This document shows positions 43,360 through 51,470 of a stretch of 64,000 nt of DNA, piece by piece. Position 1 is the first letter of the stretch, and every line of letters begins with the position of its first letter. The stretch covers positions 62,001 through 126,000 of the forward strand of contig WSYE01000001.1 of assembly GCA_009773665.1 (NCBI GenBank), written 5' to 3'. The position numbers and the translations under genes were made by a program. This DNA is from Desulfovibrionaceae bacterium (lineage in GTDB: Bacteria; Desulfobacterota; Desulfovibrionia; Desulfovibrionales; Desulfovibrionaceae). The notes beneath the pieces were generated by a model, which was not told the DNA's origin, searched no databases, and was given only the letters and a program-made list of their open reading frames with translations.

Positions 43360-43979
43360 TGGCTGGTCACGCCGAACTTTTGGCCCTGCTGCTGCCCGCC
43401 AGCTACGCGCTCACCGGGCAGATCGAGGCCGAACTGACAGCCGAGGGCGAGGCGCTGGACACGGCGCTGGCCGTCAGCCTGGACCCTTTGCGCGGCCTGA
43501 CGCCGCTTCAGGCCCTGGAATGGCTGGAGGATTACGAGCGGGTTTACGGCCTGCCCGGCGACTGCCGCCAGTCCGGCCTGCTGCTTCAGGAGCGCCTGGC
43601 GCTTCTGGGCATCGCCCTGGCGGAGCGCGCGACCATCAACCGGGAGTATTTCATCTGGCTGGCCGCGCAGCTGGGCTACACCATCTCCATTGAGGAATTC
43701 GCCCCGTTCCGGGCCGGATTCTCCAGCGCCGGGGACAGCCTGACCAACTACGAAACCCTGTTCACGGCAGGCTGCCGTGCCGGGGAGCCGCTGAGTCAGG
43801 GCGCGCCCTGGCAATTCGTCTGGGTGGTCCACGCCCAGGGCGAACCCACCGCGTATTTCCGGGCGGGCGTCAGCTGCGCGGGCGAACCGCTGGTGAGCTG
43901 GAGCAACCAACTACTCGAATGCGCCATCAGGGGTGCGGCTCCGGCCCACACCACGGTGCACTTCGCATACGGAGGATAG
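43359..43979 (+). CDS. DUF2313 (YmfQ) baseplate protein, Mu gp48-like
   Basis: A 206-residue protein: LLLPASYALTGQIEAELTAE, then DPLRGLTPLQALEWLEDYERVYGLPG, and ERATINREYFIWLAAQLGY. These fit DUF2313/YmfQ, the tail tip protein before the fibre genes. A TGATG overlap joins it to gp47. Confidence 0.9.
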   Translation: MAGHAELLALLLPASYALTGQIEAELTAEGEALDTALAVSLDPLRGLTPLQALEWLEDYERVYGLPGDCRQSGLLLQERLALLGIALAERATINREYFIWLAAQLGYTISIEEFAPFRAGFSSAGDSLTNYETLFTAGCRAGEPLSQGAPWQFVWVVHAQGEPTAYFRAGVSCAGEPLVSWSNQLLECAIRGAAPAHTTVHFAYGG

Positions 43980-43981
43980 CC

Positions 43982-44662
43982 ATGCACAGAATCGACGGCC
44001 CCGGTGCCGTGAACAACCTCTTCACCGAGGGCGATCCTTCGGTGCCGCAGATGGCCACGGTGGTGACGGCTCCCTGGCTGAACGACGTGCAGGAGAACAT
44101 TACCCGCGCCATCGAGGCCGCCGGGATCACGCCGGTCAAAGGCGATTACGACCAGCTGCGCCAGGCCGTCCTGCTGCTGTCCGGTTCGGGCGAGATCGGC
44201 GAGATCAAGCTCTGGGGAAGCGAGACCCTGCCCCCAAGCGGCGACTGGCTGGAGGGCGACGGTTCGTCGCTGCTCATCGTGGACTACCCGGCCTTGTACG
44301 CCATGTACGGCCACACGTTCGGTGCTGCCCCGGCTGGATACTTCCGGCTGCCGGACACGCGGGGCATCGGCGTTCGCGGCTGGGACCACGGACGCGGAAA
44401 GGACCCGGACGCGGCGCTTCGTACAGGCGGCGACCACGTAGGCTCCACCCAGGAGGACGCTCTGGGAGCGCACAAACACGACATGGACATGGGCGCTCAG
44501 GGGATCGGCGAAGGCAGCGCCTGGGCTTTCGGTGACCGTGAGGCGGGCCAGTGGGGCAACCCAAACCCTTGCCCGATGAACACCTCCGTCTGCCAGATCG
44601 CAGGCGGTGCGGAAACCCGCATGAAGAACATCAACCTCATGTTCATCATTCGCTGGAGGTAA
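43982..44662 (+). CDS. tail fibre with collar domain
   Basis: A 226-residue protein. The first part (NLFTEGDPSVPQMATVVTAP, then WLNDVQENI) is the usual base-attachment part of short fibres. A phage collar domain follows (GEIKLWGSETLPPSGDW, then YGHTFGAAPAGYFRLPDTRG). It ends with NINLMFIIRW, as such fibre tips often do. It follows gp48 by 2 nt. Confidence 0.85.
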   Translation: MHRIDGPGAVNNLFTEGDPSVPQMATVVTAPWLNDVQENITRAIEAAGITPVKGDYDQLRQAVLLLSGSGEIGEIKLWGSETLPPSGDWLEGDGSSLLIVDYPALYAMYGHTFGAAPAGYFRLPDTRGIGVRGWDHGRGKDPDAALRTGGDHVGSTQEDALGAHKHDMDMGAQGIGEGSAWAFGDREAGQWGNPNPCPMNTSVCQIAGGAETRMKNINLMFIIRWR

Positions 44663-44665
44663 TCC

Positions 44666-45373
44666 GTGATTCTTTATTCTTACGATGAAAGCGGCCTGTA
44701 CACCGGCCCCATCTCTCCGCGCCTTTCTCCGGCACGTCCGTTCATTGACGGGCAGCCCAACTACCTGCACCCGGCCAACGCCACGGACCTCGTGCCTCCT
44801 GCGCTGGCCGAAGGTCAGGCCGCCGTGTTCGACGGCCAGAACTGGCGCGTGGTGGAGGATCACCGGGGCAAGATCGCCTACGCCACCGCCACCCGCCATC
44901 CCATAGCCATTCAGACCGTCGGGCCTGTTCCCGATGGGTACACCCTGACCCCGCCGCCCAGCCGCTTTCACACTTGGGACGGCGCGGTCTGGCAGCCGGA
45001 CATGGCCCAGGTCCGCGCCAGCGCCGAGGCCGTCATTGATGCCCAGGCAGACGCGCTGCTTGCGCCATACATGACGCTCACGCCCGGCAGGGCCATGACC
45101 TACATGGCCAAGGAGGCCCAGGCGCGCCAATTCCTGGAGGCTGCCAGCCCTGATCCGGCGGACTATCCGCTCATTATCGGCGAGGTGGGCATCACCGGCG
45201 ACACTCCCCAGGCCGTGGCCGAAACCATCCTGGCCATGTCTCGCGCGTGGCACTCCATGGGCGCGGCCATCGAATCCGTGCGCCTGGCCGCCAAGAAGAA
45301 CGCGCGCGAAGCCCAAACCCCGGAGGCAGTTCAGACCGTGCTGAACGCCGTCACCTGGCCCGGAGCGCAGTAG
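44666..45373 (+). CDS. tail fibre assembly-type protein
   Basis: A 235-residue protein. The N-terminal half (YDESGLYTGPISPRLSPARP, then LVPPALAEGQAAVFDGQNW, and HTWDGAVWQPD) is like the tail fibre assembly chaperones placed after fibre genes. The C-terminal half is helical (YMAKEAQARQFLEA). GTG start 3 nt after the fibre gene. Confidence 0.72.
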   Translation: MILYSYDESGLYTGPISPRLSPARPFIDGQPNYLHPANATDLVPPALAEGQAAVFDGQNWRVVEDHRGKIAYATATRHPIAIQTVGPVPDGYTLTPPPSRFHTWDGAVWQPDMAQVRASAEAVIDAQADALLAPYMTLTPGRAMTYMAKEAQARQFLEAASPDPADYPLIIGEVGITGDTPQAVAETILAMSRAWHSMGAAIESVRLAAKKNAREAQTPEAVQTVLNAVTWPGAQ

Positions 45374-45376
45374 CCC

Positions 45377-45856
45377 ATGAGCGCCATCCCCACCGTGGAA
45401 GTCACGGTTTCCGTGCAGGACAACCAGGGCCAGGCCGTGCCGGGGGCAGCCGTCAAGGCGCTGCTCACCGCGCAGGAACGCTACCAGGGCCTGGAAGTGC
45501 CGGGCCAGGTCCTGGGCGTGACCGACGTGCACGGCAAGGCGGTCTTGGAGCTTTTCCCCAACGACCTGGGCAGCGAAGGCAGCTCATATTCCCTGACAGT
45601 CACCCCGCCCCTGGGCGGCAGCATCGTGCGCTTCGTGGCCATCCCGAACTCGCCCTGCGACGTGCTCATCCGCCCCCACGCCCAAACGGCCATCACCGGG
45701 CCGCAGGGGCTGCAAGGCCAGAAAGGGGACAAGGGCGAAAAAGGCGACAAGGGAGACCGGGGCGAACAGGGACTGCAAGGGCTGCCCGGCGAATCGGCTG
45801 GCGTGGCGGGCGCGGACCTCTATCTGGCCAACCTCTATCCCTGCCTGAACTACTAG
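45377..45856 (+). CDS. phage protein with collagen-like repeat
   Basis: A 159-residue protein. Residues 1-105 form a beta-type domain ([20 protein letters not shown], Ig- or carboxypeptidase-regulatory-like). From about 108 there are some ten Gly-X-Y triplets, mostly with Gln, Lys, Asp and Glu. A short tail ends LYPCLNY. Collagen-like stretches occur in fibre-associated phage proteins and form trimers. It is in the fibre gene block. Confidence 0.75.
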   Translation: MSAIPTVEVTVSVQDNQGQAVPGAAVKALLTAQERYQGLEVPGQVLGVTDVHGKAVLELFPNDLGSEGSSYSLTVTPPLGGSIVRFVAIPNSPCDVLIRPHAQTAITGPQGLQGQKGDKGEKGDKGDRGEQGLQGLPGESAGVAGADLYLANLYPCLNY

Positions 45857-45864
45857 GAGGCGAC

Positions 45865-46260
45865 ATGGCTTCTCATCCCGCTTTCCCGTCCACGCCCCCG
45901 GTTTCGGCAGGCGTCACGCTCTCCAGCGCCGACAACGGCGCGTGGAAACAAATTCTTGAGGCTCCCGCTGATGGCTCCGGCGTTCTGGTGGGAAGGCTGC
46001 GCGCCGTCAGCGACGACACGGCGGGCGTGAGCTTGATCGCCGCTCGCAATATCGGGGGCACCTACTACCGCATCGGCTGCGCCACCGTGCCAGCGGGCGC
46101 TGGCAACAGCGCGGGCGTGGCCTGGAAGGATTTGCTGGCGGACCTGAACCTGGGCGAATCCCTGGCCCTGACCCCGTCCGAAGGGCTGTTCGTCATGCCC
46201 ATCACGAACATCACCGCCGCGAAGACCATCTGGCTGCACCTCGAAGGCGCACCGCTCTAG
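45865..46260 (+). CDS. small fibre-region protein
   Basis: A 131-residue protein, of beta type (VTLSSADNGAWKQILEAP, then RNIGGTYYRIG and IWLHLEGAPL). AGGAGG stands before the ATG. No named family; probably a virion decoration or fibre part because of the fibre genes on both sides. Confidence 0.65.
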   Translation: MASHPAFPSTPPVSAGVTLSSADNGAWKQILEAPADGSGVLVGRLRAVSDDTAGVSLIAARNIGGTYYRIGCATVPAGAGNSAGVAWKDLLADLNLGESLALTPSEGLFVMPITNITAAKTIWLHLEGAPL

Positions 46261-46272
46261 GAGGATGGCAGC

Positions 46273-47487
46273 ATGAGTCTCTATTCTCTCAAGAAGGCGG
46301 GCGGTGGGGCCGTGCAGCCGTGGTCCCAGGTCATTACCCTGGCTCAGGCAGGAAAAGGCTGCGACGGACTGTTCAACCTTTACGATTCGCTGGGCGACAA
46401 GACGCTCACCGGGGCGAACACTATCCCCACTCTTCTGGACGGCCCCGAGAAGGTGGTGCGCTACGGCGCACTAACGCTGGGGGACGGCGCAACCACTACC
46501 AGCCTTACGGTAAGCAACCGCTGCAAGGGGCTGACGGTCCTGTGCGACTCGCTGACCGTAAAGGCCAACGCGACCTTGCACATGACCGGAAAGGGGGCGC
46601 GGGTGGACAGGGCAGACGACCCGTTTTTCCCGTTCATCGACTACAAGATCCCGTTCAAAGTTTCCCTGGACTCTTCCCGAATGTCCCTGGTCCAGGCCCT
46701 CGCGGTCATAAAATCCATGGGGCTGGCTCCGTGGGACGCAGGGACATTTGCCCATATCATCGCTGGCTTGTTCGGCTTCAACCTGGGGATCAGCCTCGCC
46801 GGTTCGCTGGTGCTCTTGAACTGGGCATCCCCAGGCGGTGCTGGTGCTGTGCCTCAAAGTGTGGCCCAGGCCAATCAGAACGGGAATGCTGGCTCCGCAG
46901 GTGTAAATGGAGGGTGTGGTGGTGGCGGTCATGGAGGGATTTGTGCCCGCATAGATGTTTCCAGCTACCCGGCCTATCACGCGTATTCCGCAGGCAAGGG
47001 GAACCCCTATGGCGGTGGGTGCGGGACAAGCGGGTTCTCCGCTGGCAACGGCTACGGAAGCATGCGCGACCAATATGATTACCCGCGCTACTCCTCCCTT
47101 CTGGGTGATGCGCAAGTTGGAGGTGGTGGGGCGGGGATACCTGCTGGCCTTGGTTCAAACAGTCCTTGGGGAGGTGCAGCCTCTACGAACGGGGGGGAGG
47201 GAGTCGGCGGGAAGCTGACCATCATCTGCGCCGGAGCCATCACCGTCCAGCCCGGCGGTAAGATCGAGGCCAACGGCATGCTGGGCGGAAATGGTCCTGG
47301 GACGTATGCAATGGGTGGAGGGGGCTCCGGTGGCGGACATCTCTCGATCATCACTCCCACTGCTCCCTCCAACTTGGGCACGATTCAGGCCATTGGCGGC
47401 GTTGGAGGCACTGGACATTACGGCGCTGGGGGCGCTGGGGGCGCTGGCTCCGTGGTCACGAAAACCTTCAGCGACATGGGGTGGTAA
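46273..47487 (+). CDS. glycine-rich tail fibre / receptor-binding protein
   Basis: A 404-residue protein. The N-terminal 120 residues are beta-type (LTLGDGATTTSLTVSNRCKG). From about residue 190 it turns strongly Gly-rich (GGCGGGGHGG, GGGGAGIPAG, YGAGGAGGAG), as in receptor-binding tips with polyglycine helices. It lies at the end of the fibre block, so host recognition is likely. Confidence 0.75.
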   Translation: MSLYSLKKAGGGAVQPWSQVITLAQAGKGCDGLFNLYDSLGDKTLTGANTIPTLLDGPEKVVRYGALTLGDGATTTSLTVSNRCKGLTVLCDSLTVKANATLHMTGKGARVDRADDPFFPFIDYKIPFKVSLDSSRMSLVQALAVIKSMGLAPWDAGTFAHIIAGLFGFNLGISLAGSLVLLNWASPGGAGAVPQSVAQANQNGNAGSAGVNGGCGGGGHGGICARIDVSSYPAYHAYSAGKGNPYGGGCGTSGFSAGNGYGSMRDQYDYPRYSSLLGDAQVGGGGAGIPAGLGSNSPWGGAASTNGGEGVGGKLTIICAGAITVQPGGKIEANGMLGGNGPGTYAMGGGGSGGGHLSIITPTAPSNLGTIQAIGGVGGTGHYGAGGAGGAGSVVTKTFSDMGW

Positions 47488-47489
47488 AC

Positions 47490-48011
47490 ATGGAGATCAC
47501 TCTGCTGCATAGCGCCCAGGTTGCGACCTCGCGCAACATCGTTCGGGAACTTGGAGGCGATCCCGCCGGGAACGAAGCAACGATAACCCACGAAGGGCGC
47601 GAGGTGCGCGTCATCTCAAAGCATGCCCTGGCCGTGGCCGCCTGCCCGAACTTCAGCGCATATCCGGCCATCGTGGTCCAGGACGGAGAAACCGTGCGGG
47701 TGAAGTCCCCGGTGGAATCCTGGCAGGACTGCCTGGATTTCGCGGACAACCCGCCGGAGCCCGCGCCGTCGATCCCGACCCCGAAGATCGAATTCACGAA
47801 AACCGACTTCCTGGACCTGTTCACCGTCGAAGAACAGGTGGCGCTCAAGGGCCTGGAAAAGACCGACGACGCCGTTGCCCTGTTCTGGGAGCGCTACCGC
47901 GTGGCGGACAACATCCGCCTGGACGATCCCCGGACCATCGGAGCCATCAACATGCTAGCCGCCGCCGGGCATATCACCCTGGCGCGGGCTGCGGCCATCC
48001 TGGAAGGCTGA
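47490..48011 (+). CDS. conserved phage protein after fibre genes
   Basis: A 173-residue protein. The first 85 residues mix strand and helix (EITLLHSAQVATSRNIVREL, ITHEGREVRV); the C-terminal 60 are helical (FTKTDFLDLFTVEEQVALKG). I recall the C-terminal type from tail-fibre region proteins of Desulfovibrio prophages. No established role. The ATG lies 2 nt after the preceding stop. Confidence 0.65.
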   Translation: MEITLLHSAQVATSRNIVRELGGDPAGNEATITHEGREVRVISKHALAVAACPNFSAYPAIVVQDGETVRVKSPVESWQDCLDFADNPPEPAPSIPTPKIEFTKTDFLDLFTVEEQVALKGLEKTDDAVALFWERYRVADNIRLDDPRTIGAINMLAAAGHITLARAAAILEG

Positions 48012-48014
48012 TTC

Positions 48015-48251
48015 ATGGCCATGCTCAAGCGCTACTTCTGGAACGTCCTGCTGGGCTTGGATCAGTTCCTTTCGGTGCTCACCGGCGGCGACCCCGACGA
48101 GACCGTATCCAGCCGGGTGGGCAAAGCTGCCGCAGCCGGGGGCCTGATTGGCCTGGCGCTGGAACGGTGCCTGGACGCGGTGTTCGGCAAGGGACACTGC
48201 CGGGAATCCATTGAGGCGGACGAAGGTGCGGAGAAAGTTCTGAAATACTAG
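48015..48251 (+). CDS. small conserved phage protein
   Basis: A 78-residue protein: GGDPDETVSSRVGKAAAAGG, then HCRESIEADEG near the end. I have seen this pattern in prophages of Desulfovibrio, in or after fibre genes; function unknown. It is the last gene of the late operon, and two GC hairpins (about 48262-48310) follow. Confidence 0.65.
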   Translation: MAMLKRYFWNVLLGLDQFLSVLTGGDPDETVSSRVGKAAAAGGLIGLALERCLDAVFGKGHCRESIEADEGAEKVLKY

Positions 48252-48393
48252 ACTGAGAGGAGCGGCAGGGCGGCAGCCACCGCCCCACCGACGGGATGTT
48301 TGCGCATCCCGCCACGGCCAAGGCCGCACTCCTTGCCCATCGCGCGCGGGCAAAGGGGTGTTAACGGTTCGAGGCAGACCTGTAAAGGACGTC

Positions 48394-48567
48394 ATGACGG
48401 AGATTCGATGCGGAGCTTGTGAGCGTTTGTTGGCGAAAGGCAGCGTGGTCCGGCTTGAAATCAAGTGCCCCCGCTGCAAGGCATTGAACCATGTGAGGGC
48501 CGAGAACCCCAGCAAGAGCCAGGAAGGCCAGAGCAAGGAGTTCTCCCGTGATGCAAGCGATCTTTGA
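48394..48567 (+). CDS. com: Com-like zinc finger translational activator
   Basis: A 57-residue protein. Its Cys pairs, CGAC near residue 6 and CPRC near 25, with EIRCGACERLLAKG at the start, match Com of Mu. Com binds the mom mRNA and opens a hairpin that hides the ribosome site. Here it precedes a DNA methyltransferase gene, not mom, and overlaps it. I chose the ATG at 48394, with AAAGGA upstream. Confidence 0.88.
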   Translation: MTEIRCGACERLLAKGSVVRLEIKCPRCKALNHVRAENPSKSQEGQSKEFSRDASDL

Positions 48568-49285
48568 AAATGGAATACTGTACAATGGCGATGCGCTCGC
48601 CATCCTGAAGGACCTTTCCAGCGAATCCGTGGACACGGTTCTGACCGACCCGCCGTATTCCAGCGGCGGTGTTCATCTGTCCGCCCGGCAAACCGCCCCT
48701 TCGGCGAAATACCAGGGCTCGAACACAAAGAGGACTTACCCACCCATGCTCGGAGACCACAAGGATCAGCGGTCCTTCACCATGTGGGCGACGCTTTGGC
48801 TTGGCGAGTGTTGGAGGCTGGCCAAGCCGGGAGCGCCTTGCATGGTCTTCTCGGACTGGCGGCAACTCCCAGCCATGACCGACGCCGTTCAAGCCGCCGG
48901 GTGGTCCTGGAAGGGCATCGTGGTCTGGCACAAGCCAAGCGCACGGCCAATGCTTGGAGCCTTTCGGCGAGACACAGAGTTCGTGATTCACGCGGTCAAA
49001 GGACAGGCCAAGGCGCATACCCGCCAGTGCTTCCCCGGAGTGTTCAAGCATTCGGTGAATACTGCCCAGAAGGTTCACCTGACGGGCAAGCCGGTGGACC
49101 TGGTCAAGGACCTGCTGGCCGTGAGCCAGCCGGGCGGCATGGTGCTGGACCCATTCATGGGTGGAGGCACCACGGCACTGGCCTGCCTGGAGACCGAAAG
49201 GCGTTTCACGGGGGTGGAAATATCGACCGAATATGCGGCCCTCGCCACCGAGAGAATCCGCAGGGCCGAGGAAGCGTTAAAATAG
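48551..49285 (+). CDS. DNA methyltransferase in the mom position
   Basis: A 244-residue DNA methyltransferase. DPPY (TVLTDPPYSSGG, about residue 37) comes before the SAM-binding motif (LDPFMGGGTTALACLE, about 200), so it is the beta class, which makes N6-methyladenine or N4-methylcytosine. It likely protects phage DNA from restriction, the role Mom has in Mu. It overlaps com by 17 nt; AAGGAG at 48535-48540 also allows a GTG start at 48548. GAGAAC (48502-48507) can pair with GTTCTC (48540-48545), covering the ribosome site edge. Confidence 0.9.
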   Translation: MQAIFENGILYNGDALAILKDLSSESVDTVLTDPPYSSGGVHLSARQTAPSAKYQGSNTKRTYPPMLGDHKDQRSFTMWATLWLGECWRLAKPGAPCMVFSDWRQLPAMTDAVQAAGWSWKGIVVWHKPSARPMLGAFRRDTEFVIHAVKGQAKAHTRQCFPGVFKHSVNTAQKVHLTGKPVDLVKDLLAVSQPGGMVLDPFMGGGTTALACLETERRFTGVEISTEYAALATERIRRAEEALK

Positions 49286-49307
49286 GGAGTTGAAGCAACG
49301 GGGCGGC

Positions 49308-49340
49308 GTGCCGAAAGCGGCGCAAATCAGTGCCAAATCG
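49308..49340 (-). other. right-end transposase binding sites
   Basis: Two sites in the orientation opposite to the left end: GTGCCGAAA (49308-49316) and TCAGTGCCAAATCG (49327-49340). The second is the exact complement of 9391-9404. They lie 23 to 55 nt after the methyltransferase stop, as the right end of a Mu-like prophage should. Confidence 0.6.
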
Positions 49341-49401
49341 CGCGCCGCCTTACACGGCCTCACTTTTTGTACCCCAATTTGTACCCAGAAGAAATATGAC
49401 A

Positions 49402-49435
49402 GAAAAAGGGGTTGGCTCTGTGCGAGCTAACCCCT
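49402..49435 (-). terminator. rho-independent terminator of tRNA-Pro
   Basis: On the minus strand AGGGGTTAGCTC pairs with GAGCCAACCCCT around a 5-nt loop, followed by a T-run. It ends the transcript of the tRNA gene and lies about 60 bp from the prophage end. Confidence 0.8.
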
Positions 49436-49444
49436 TGATTTCTT

Positions 49445-49521
49445 TGGTCGGGGCGGCGAGATTTGAACTCACGGCCCCCTGCGCCCAAGGCAGGTGCGCT
49501 ACCAGGCTGCGCTACGCCCCG
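49445..49521 (-). tRNA. tRNA-Pro (anticodon TGG)
   Basis: The minus strand folds as a cloverleaf: acceptor CGGGGCG with CGCCCCG, D arm with AGCCTGGTAGC, anticodon arm CCTGC-CTTGGGC-GCAGG with anticodon TGG, T arm with GTTCAAATC-type loop, and encoded CCA at the 3' end. 77 nt including CCA. Confidence 0.96.
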
Positions 49522-49583
49522 ACATGAATTTCTAACTCTAGAGGATTCTCCGGGGCATGGCAAGCGTCGCCCCGGCGGGCCGT

Positions 49584-51326
49584 TCATACCCCCGTTGTGG
49601 CGTAGTTGGCCACGGAAACCATGAGGTACCGAAGCGGCATGTCCTGCGAGGGCGGGAGTGGTGTGATGGTCACGTTGAGCGTCGCCGCGTATCCGTCCAC
49701 GGCCACCTCGGCGGAGATGGTCTGGCCTGGCCGGGGTGGCCAGCCGTCCTGGCTGTGCCTGATCCTGCACATGGCTCCTTCCAGCGGTTCCTGACCCGCG
49801 CCCAGCATCCTGGCGGTGAGGCGGTTGGCTGACAGGACGCGCAAGTCTTCGTCCAGTATGGCCAGTCCGTGCGGCCCGTGCACGAACGCTTCTTCCCATT
49901 CGCGGTTGAGCTGCAAGATTTTGCGCTTGAACTCTTCATTCTCGGTCACATCGATGATGAGCGAGTGCAGCACGCTCCGCCCGCTGCGGTTCATGAACGA
50001 CGTGCGCGTCTCCACGTCGCGTATGTCCCCGTTGGCCAGTCTGTGCCGGAAGCGGAACAGGCTGGTGTCCCGCGTGCGGGCCTCCCGCAGTTTTTCGGAC
50101 AGCTCATCGGTAGGCAGCACGTTGATGTCTCCGAGTGTTTTGCTTCGGATTTCGTGGCTTGAGTATCCGTAAAAGGCGCAGGCAGCCGGGTTGGCGTCCA
50201 GGATGGCCCCGGTTTCGGCGTCGATAAGCAACTGCACCGTGCAGTTGGTCATGAACAGGTTCCTGTAGCGCGATTCCGACTCACGCATGGCCAGTTCGGA
50301 CGCTTTGGCATCGGTGATGTCCAGCCACGACCCGACGATCTCCTTTGGGTTGCCCTCCTCGTCGCGTACCAGGCGCAGGTCGTCGCGGATGAAGCGCCAG
50401 CTGCCATTGCCGTGGCGGAAGCGGAATTCCTGCGTCAGGCAGCCCTGCTCGAAAAGAACCGGCATGCGCTCGAACAGCCGCTCCTTTTCACCTGGATACA
50501 TGTGTGAGAGCCAGTAGTCCGAGCAGCCGATGAAGGCTTGCGGCGCGTGTCCGAACAGGCTCAGCATATTGTCTGAAATGTAGGTGGCGGCGTAGTCCTC
50601 GACTGCCTCGCAGGAATAGAGCATGGCCGGGCCAGTGGCCAGCAGATGTTCGAGCCGTTGGCGCACCGAGCGGAGTTCTTCCTCCATCTGCTTGCGGCCC
50701 GAGATGTCCAGGGCCACGTGGATTGCGCCCTTGATGCGTCCGTCGGGGGCGAACACAGGGTTGCAGCGGGTCAGGAAGGCTCGTCCGTTTGGGGCGGTCA
50801 CCTCGCCCTCCTGGGGGGCTCCTGTCGTGAGCACGGTGGGCAACAGGCAATCAGCGCAGGGAGCGTCCAGCCCGTGCGCGGCCTCGTAGCAGTGCCTGCC
50901 TACGCAGGACGGCGCGTCGGTCAGGGCAGAACCGGAGGTGGCCGTGGAAAACCAGACCAGGCGCATGTCCTGGTCCACGCATTTCACCGTAAGGCCGGGC
51001 AGGCTCTTGAGGATGGCGTCCTTTTCCAGGAGCGCCTCGAGCACGGCCTGAGCCTCCTGCGTCGAGAGAGCTTGGGCGGGCAGGGCAGGTTCCGGGCCTG
51101 GGCTTCGGAACCGGAATAGTTCCACGGGCGCGGTCCCCAGGGCGTTGCACAGTTTTTCAATGCACTCGAAGGAGGGCGACACCAGCCCTCGCTCCATGCG
51201 GCTTAAGTGCCTGTCCGAAATCCCCACCCGCTGCGCGAGTTGCAACTGCGTCAGGGCGCGACCGAGCCGCAGGGTTCTGAGGCGTGCCCCAAAGTGCTTT
51301 TTCACGTCAGGCTCTCCCTCTGGCAT
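49584..51326 (-). CDS. XRE-PAS transcription regulator
   Basis: A 580-residue protein. The N-terminal XRE helix-turn-helix reads LRLGRALTQLQLAQRVGISDRH (about 15-40). Four PAS-like segments follow. The first holds CVGRHCYEAAHGLDAPCADC, a Cys-rich block known in PAS proteins; later ones contain ISGRKQMEEELR, WLDITDAKASE and IIDVTENEEF-type ends. No kinase or output domain other than the HTH. It would sense a small molecule or redox state and control genes directly. The start at 51326 lacks a good ribosome site; another Met lies at 51362. It is divergent from the kinase gene. Confidence 0.85.
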   Translation of the reverse strand: MPEGEPDVKKHFGARLRTLRLGRALTQLQLAQRVGISDRHLSRMERGLVSPSFECIEKLCNALGTAPVELFRFRSPGPEPALPAQALSTQEAQAVLEALLEKDAILKSLPGLTVKCVDQDMRLVWFSTATSGSALTDAPSCVGRHCYEAAHGLDAPCADCLLPTVLTTGAPQEGEVTAPNGRAFLTRCNPVFAPDGRIKGAIHVALDISGRKQMEEELRSVRQRLEHLLATGPAMLYSCEAVEDYAATYISDNMLSLFGHAPQAFIGCSDYWLSHMYPGEKERLFERMPVLFEQGCLTQEFRFRHGNGSWRFIRDDLRLVRDEEGNPKEIVGSWLDITDAKASELAMRESESRYRNLFMTNCTVQLLIDAETGAILDANPAACAFYGYSSHEIRSKTLGDINVLPTDELSEKLREARTRDTSLFRFRHRLANGDIRDVETRTSFMNRSGRSVLHSLIIDVTENEEFKRKILQLNREWEEAFVHGPHGLAILDEDLRVLSANRLTARMLGAGQEPLEGAMCRIRHSQDGWPPRPGQTISAEVAVDGYAATLNVTITPLPPSQDMPLRYLMVSVANYATTGV

Positions 51327-51470
51327 TGTGTCGATGCGTAAGGCGGCCCGAAAAGATGCCATCCCGATAGATTGAATGCTGAAAAAACCCACCAACACCT
51401 TCTTGGCCGACATTCCCAGCGTTGGCAACCTTCGCTTTTCATGCAGGGCGGCCTGGGATACACACGGGCC

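Larger units (their letters stand above)
9310..49340 (+). mobile_element. Mu-like transposable prophage, about 40 kb
   Basis: The segment holds repressor, MuA-type transposase, MuB, GemA and Mor, lysis, Mu-type head and contractile tail, fibre, com and methyltransferase genes, in Mu order. CGATTTGGCACTGA at 9391-9404 recurs as a perfect 14-bp inverted copy at 49327-49340, as expected for transposase sites at the two ends. The exact TG/CA termini and the 5-bp host duplication could not be fixed, so both limits are uncertain by some tens of bases. One early gene is broken by an IS element; all structural genes look intact. Confidence 0.93.

Noticed and set aside
45720-45800. CRISPR-like repetition
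   Set aside because: The repeats are Gly-X-Y codons of a collagen-like protein. No CRISPR array was seen in the window.
43982-47487. Invertible fibre segment as in Mu (gin and G segment)
   Set aside because: No invertase gene and no inverted crossover sites were found around the fibre genes; all fibre genes run in one direction.
48252-48393. A fourth late element before com, like Mu Pmom
   Set aside because: The 19-nt motif is not present there. Only GC hairpins are seen, so com may be read from the upstream operon or another promoter type.
49445-49521. tRNA-Pro as attachment site of the prophage
   Set aside because: The phage has a DDE transposase and no tyrosine integrase, the tRNA gene is whole, and no copy of its 3' end is seen at the left border.
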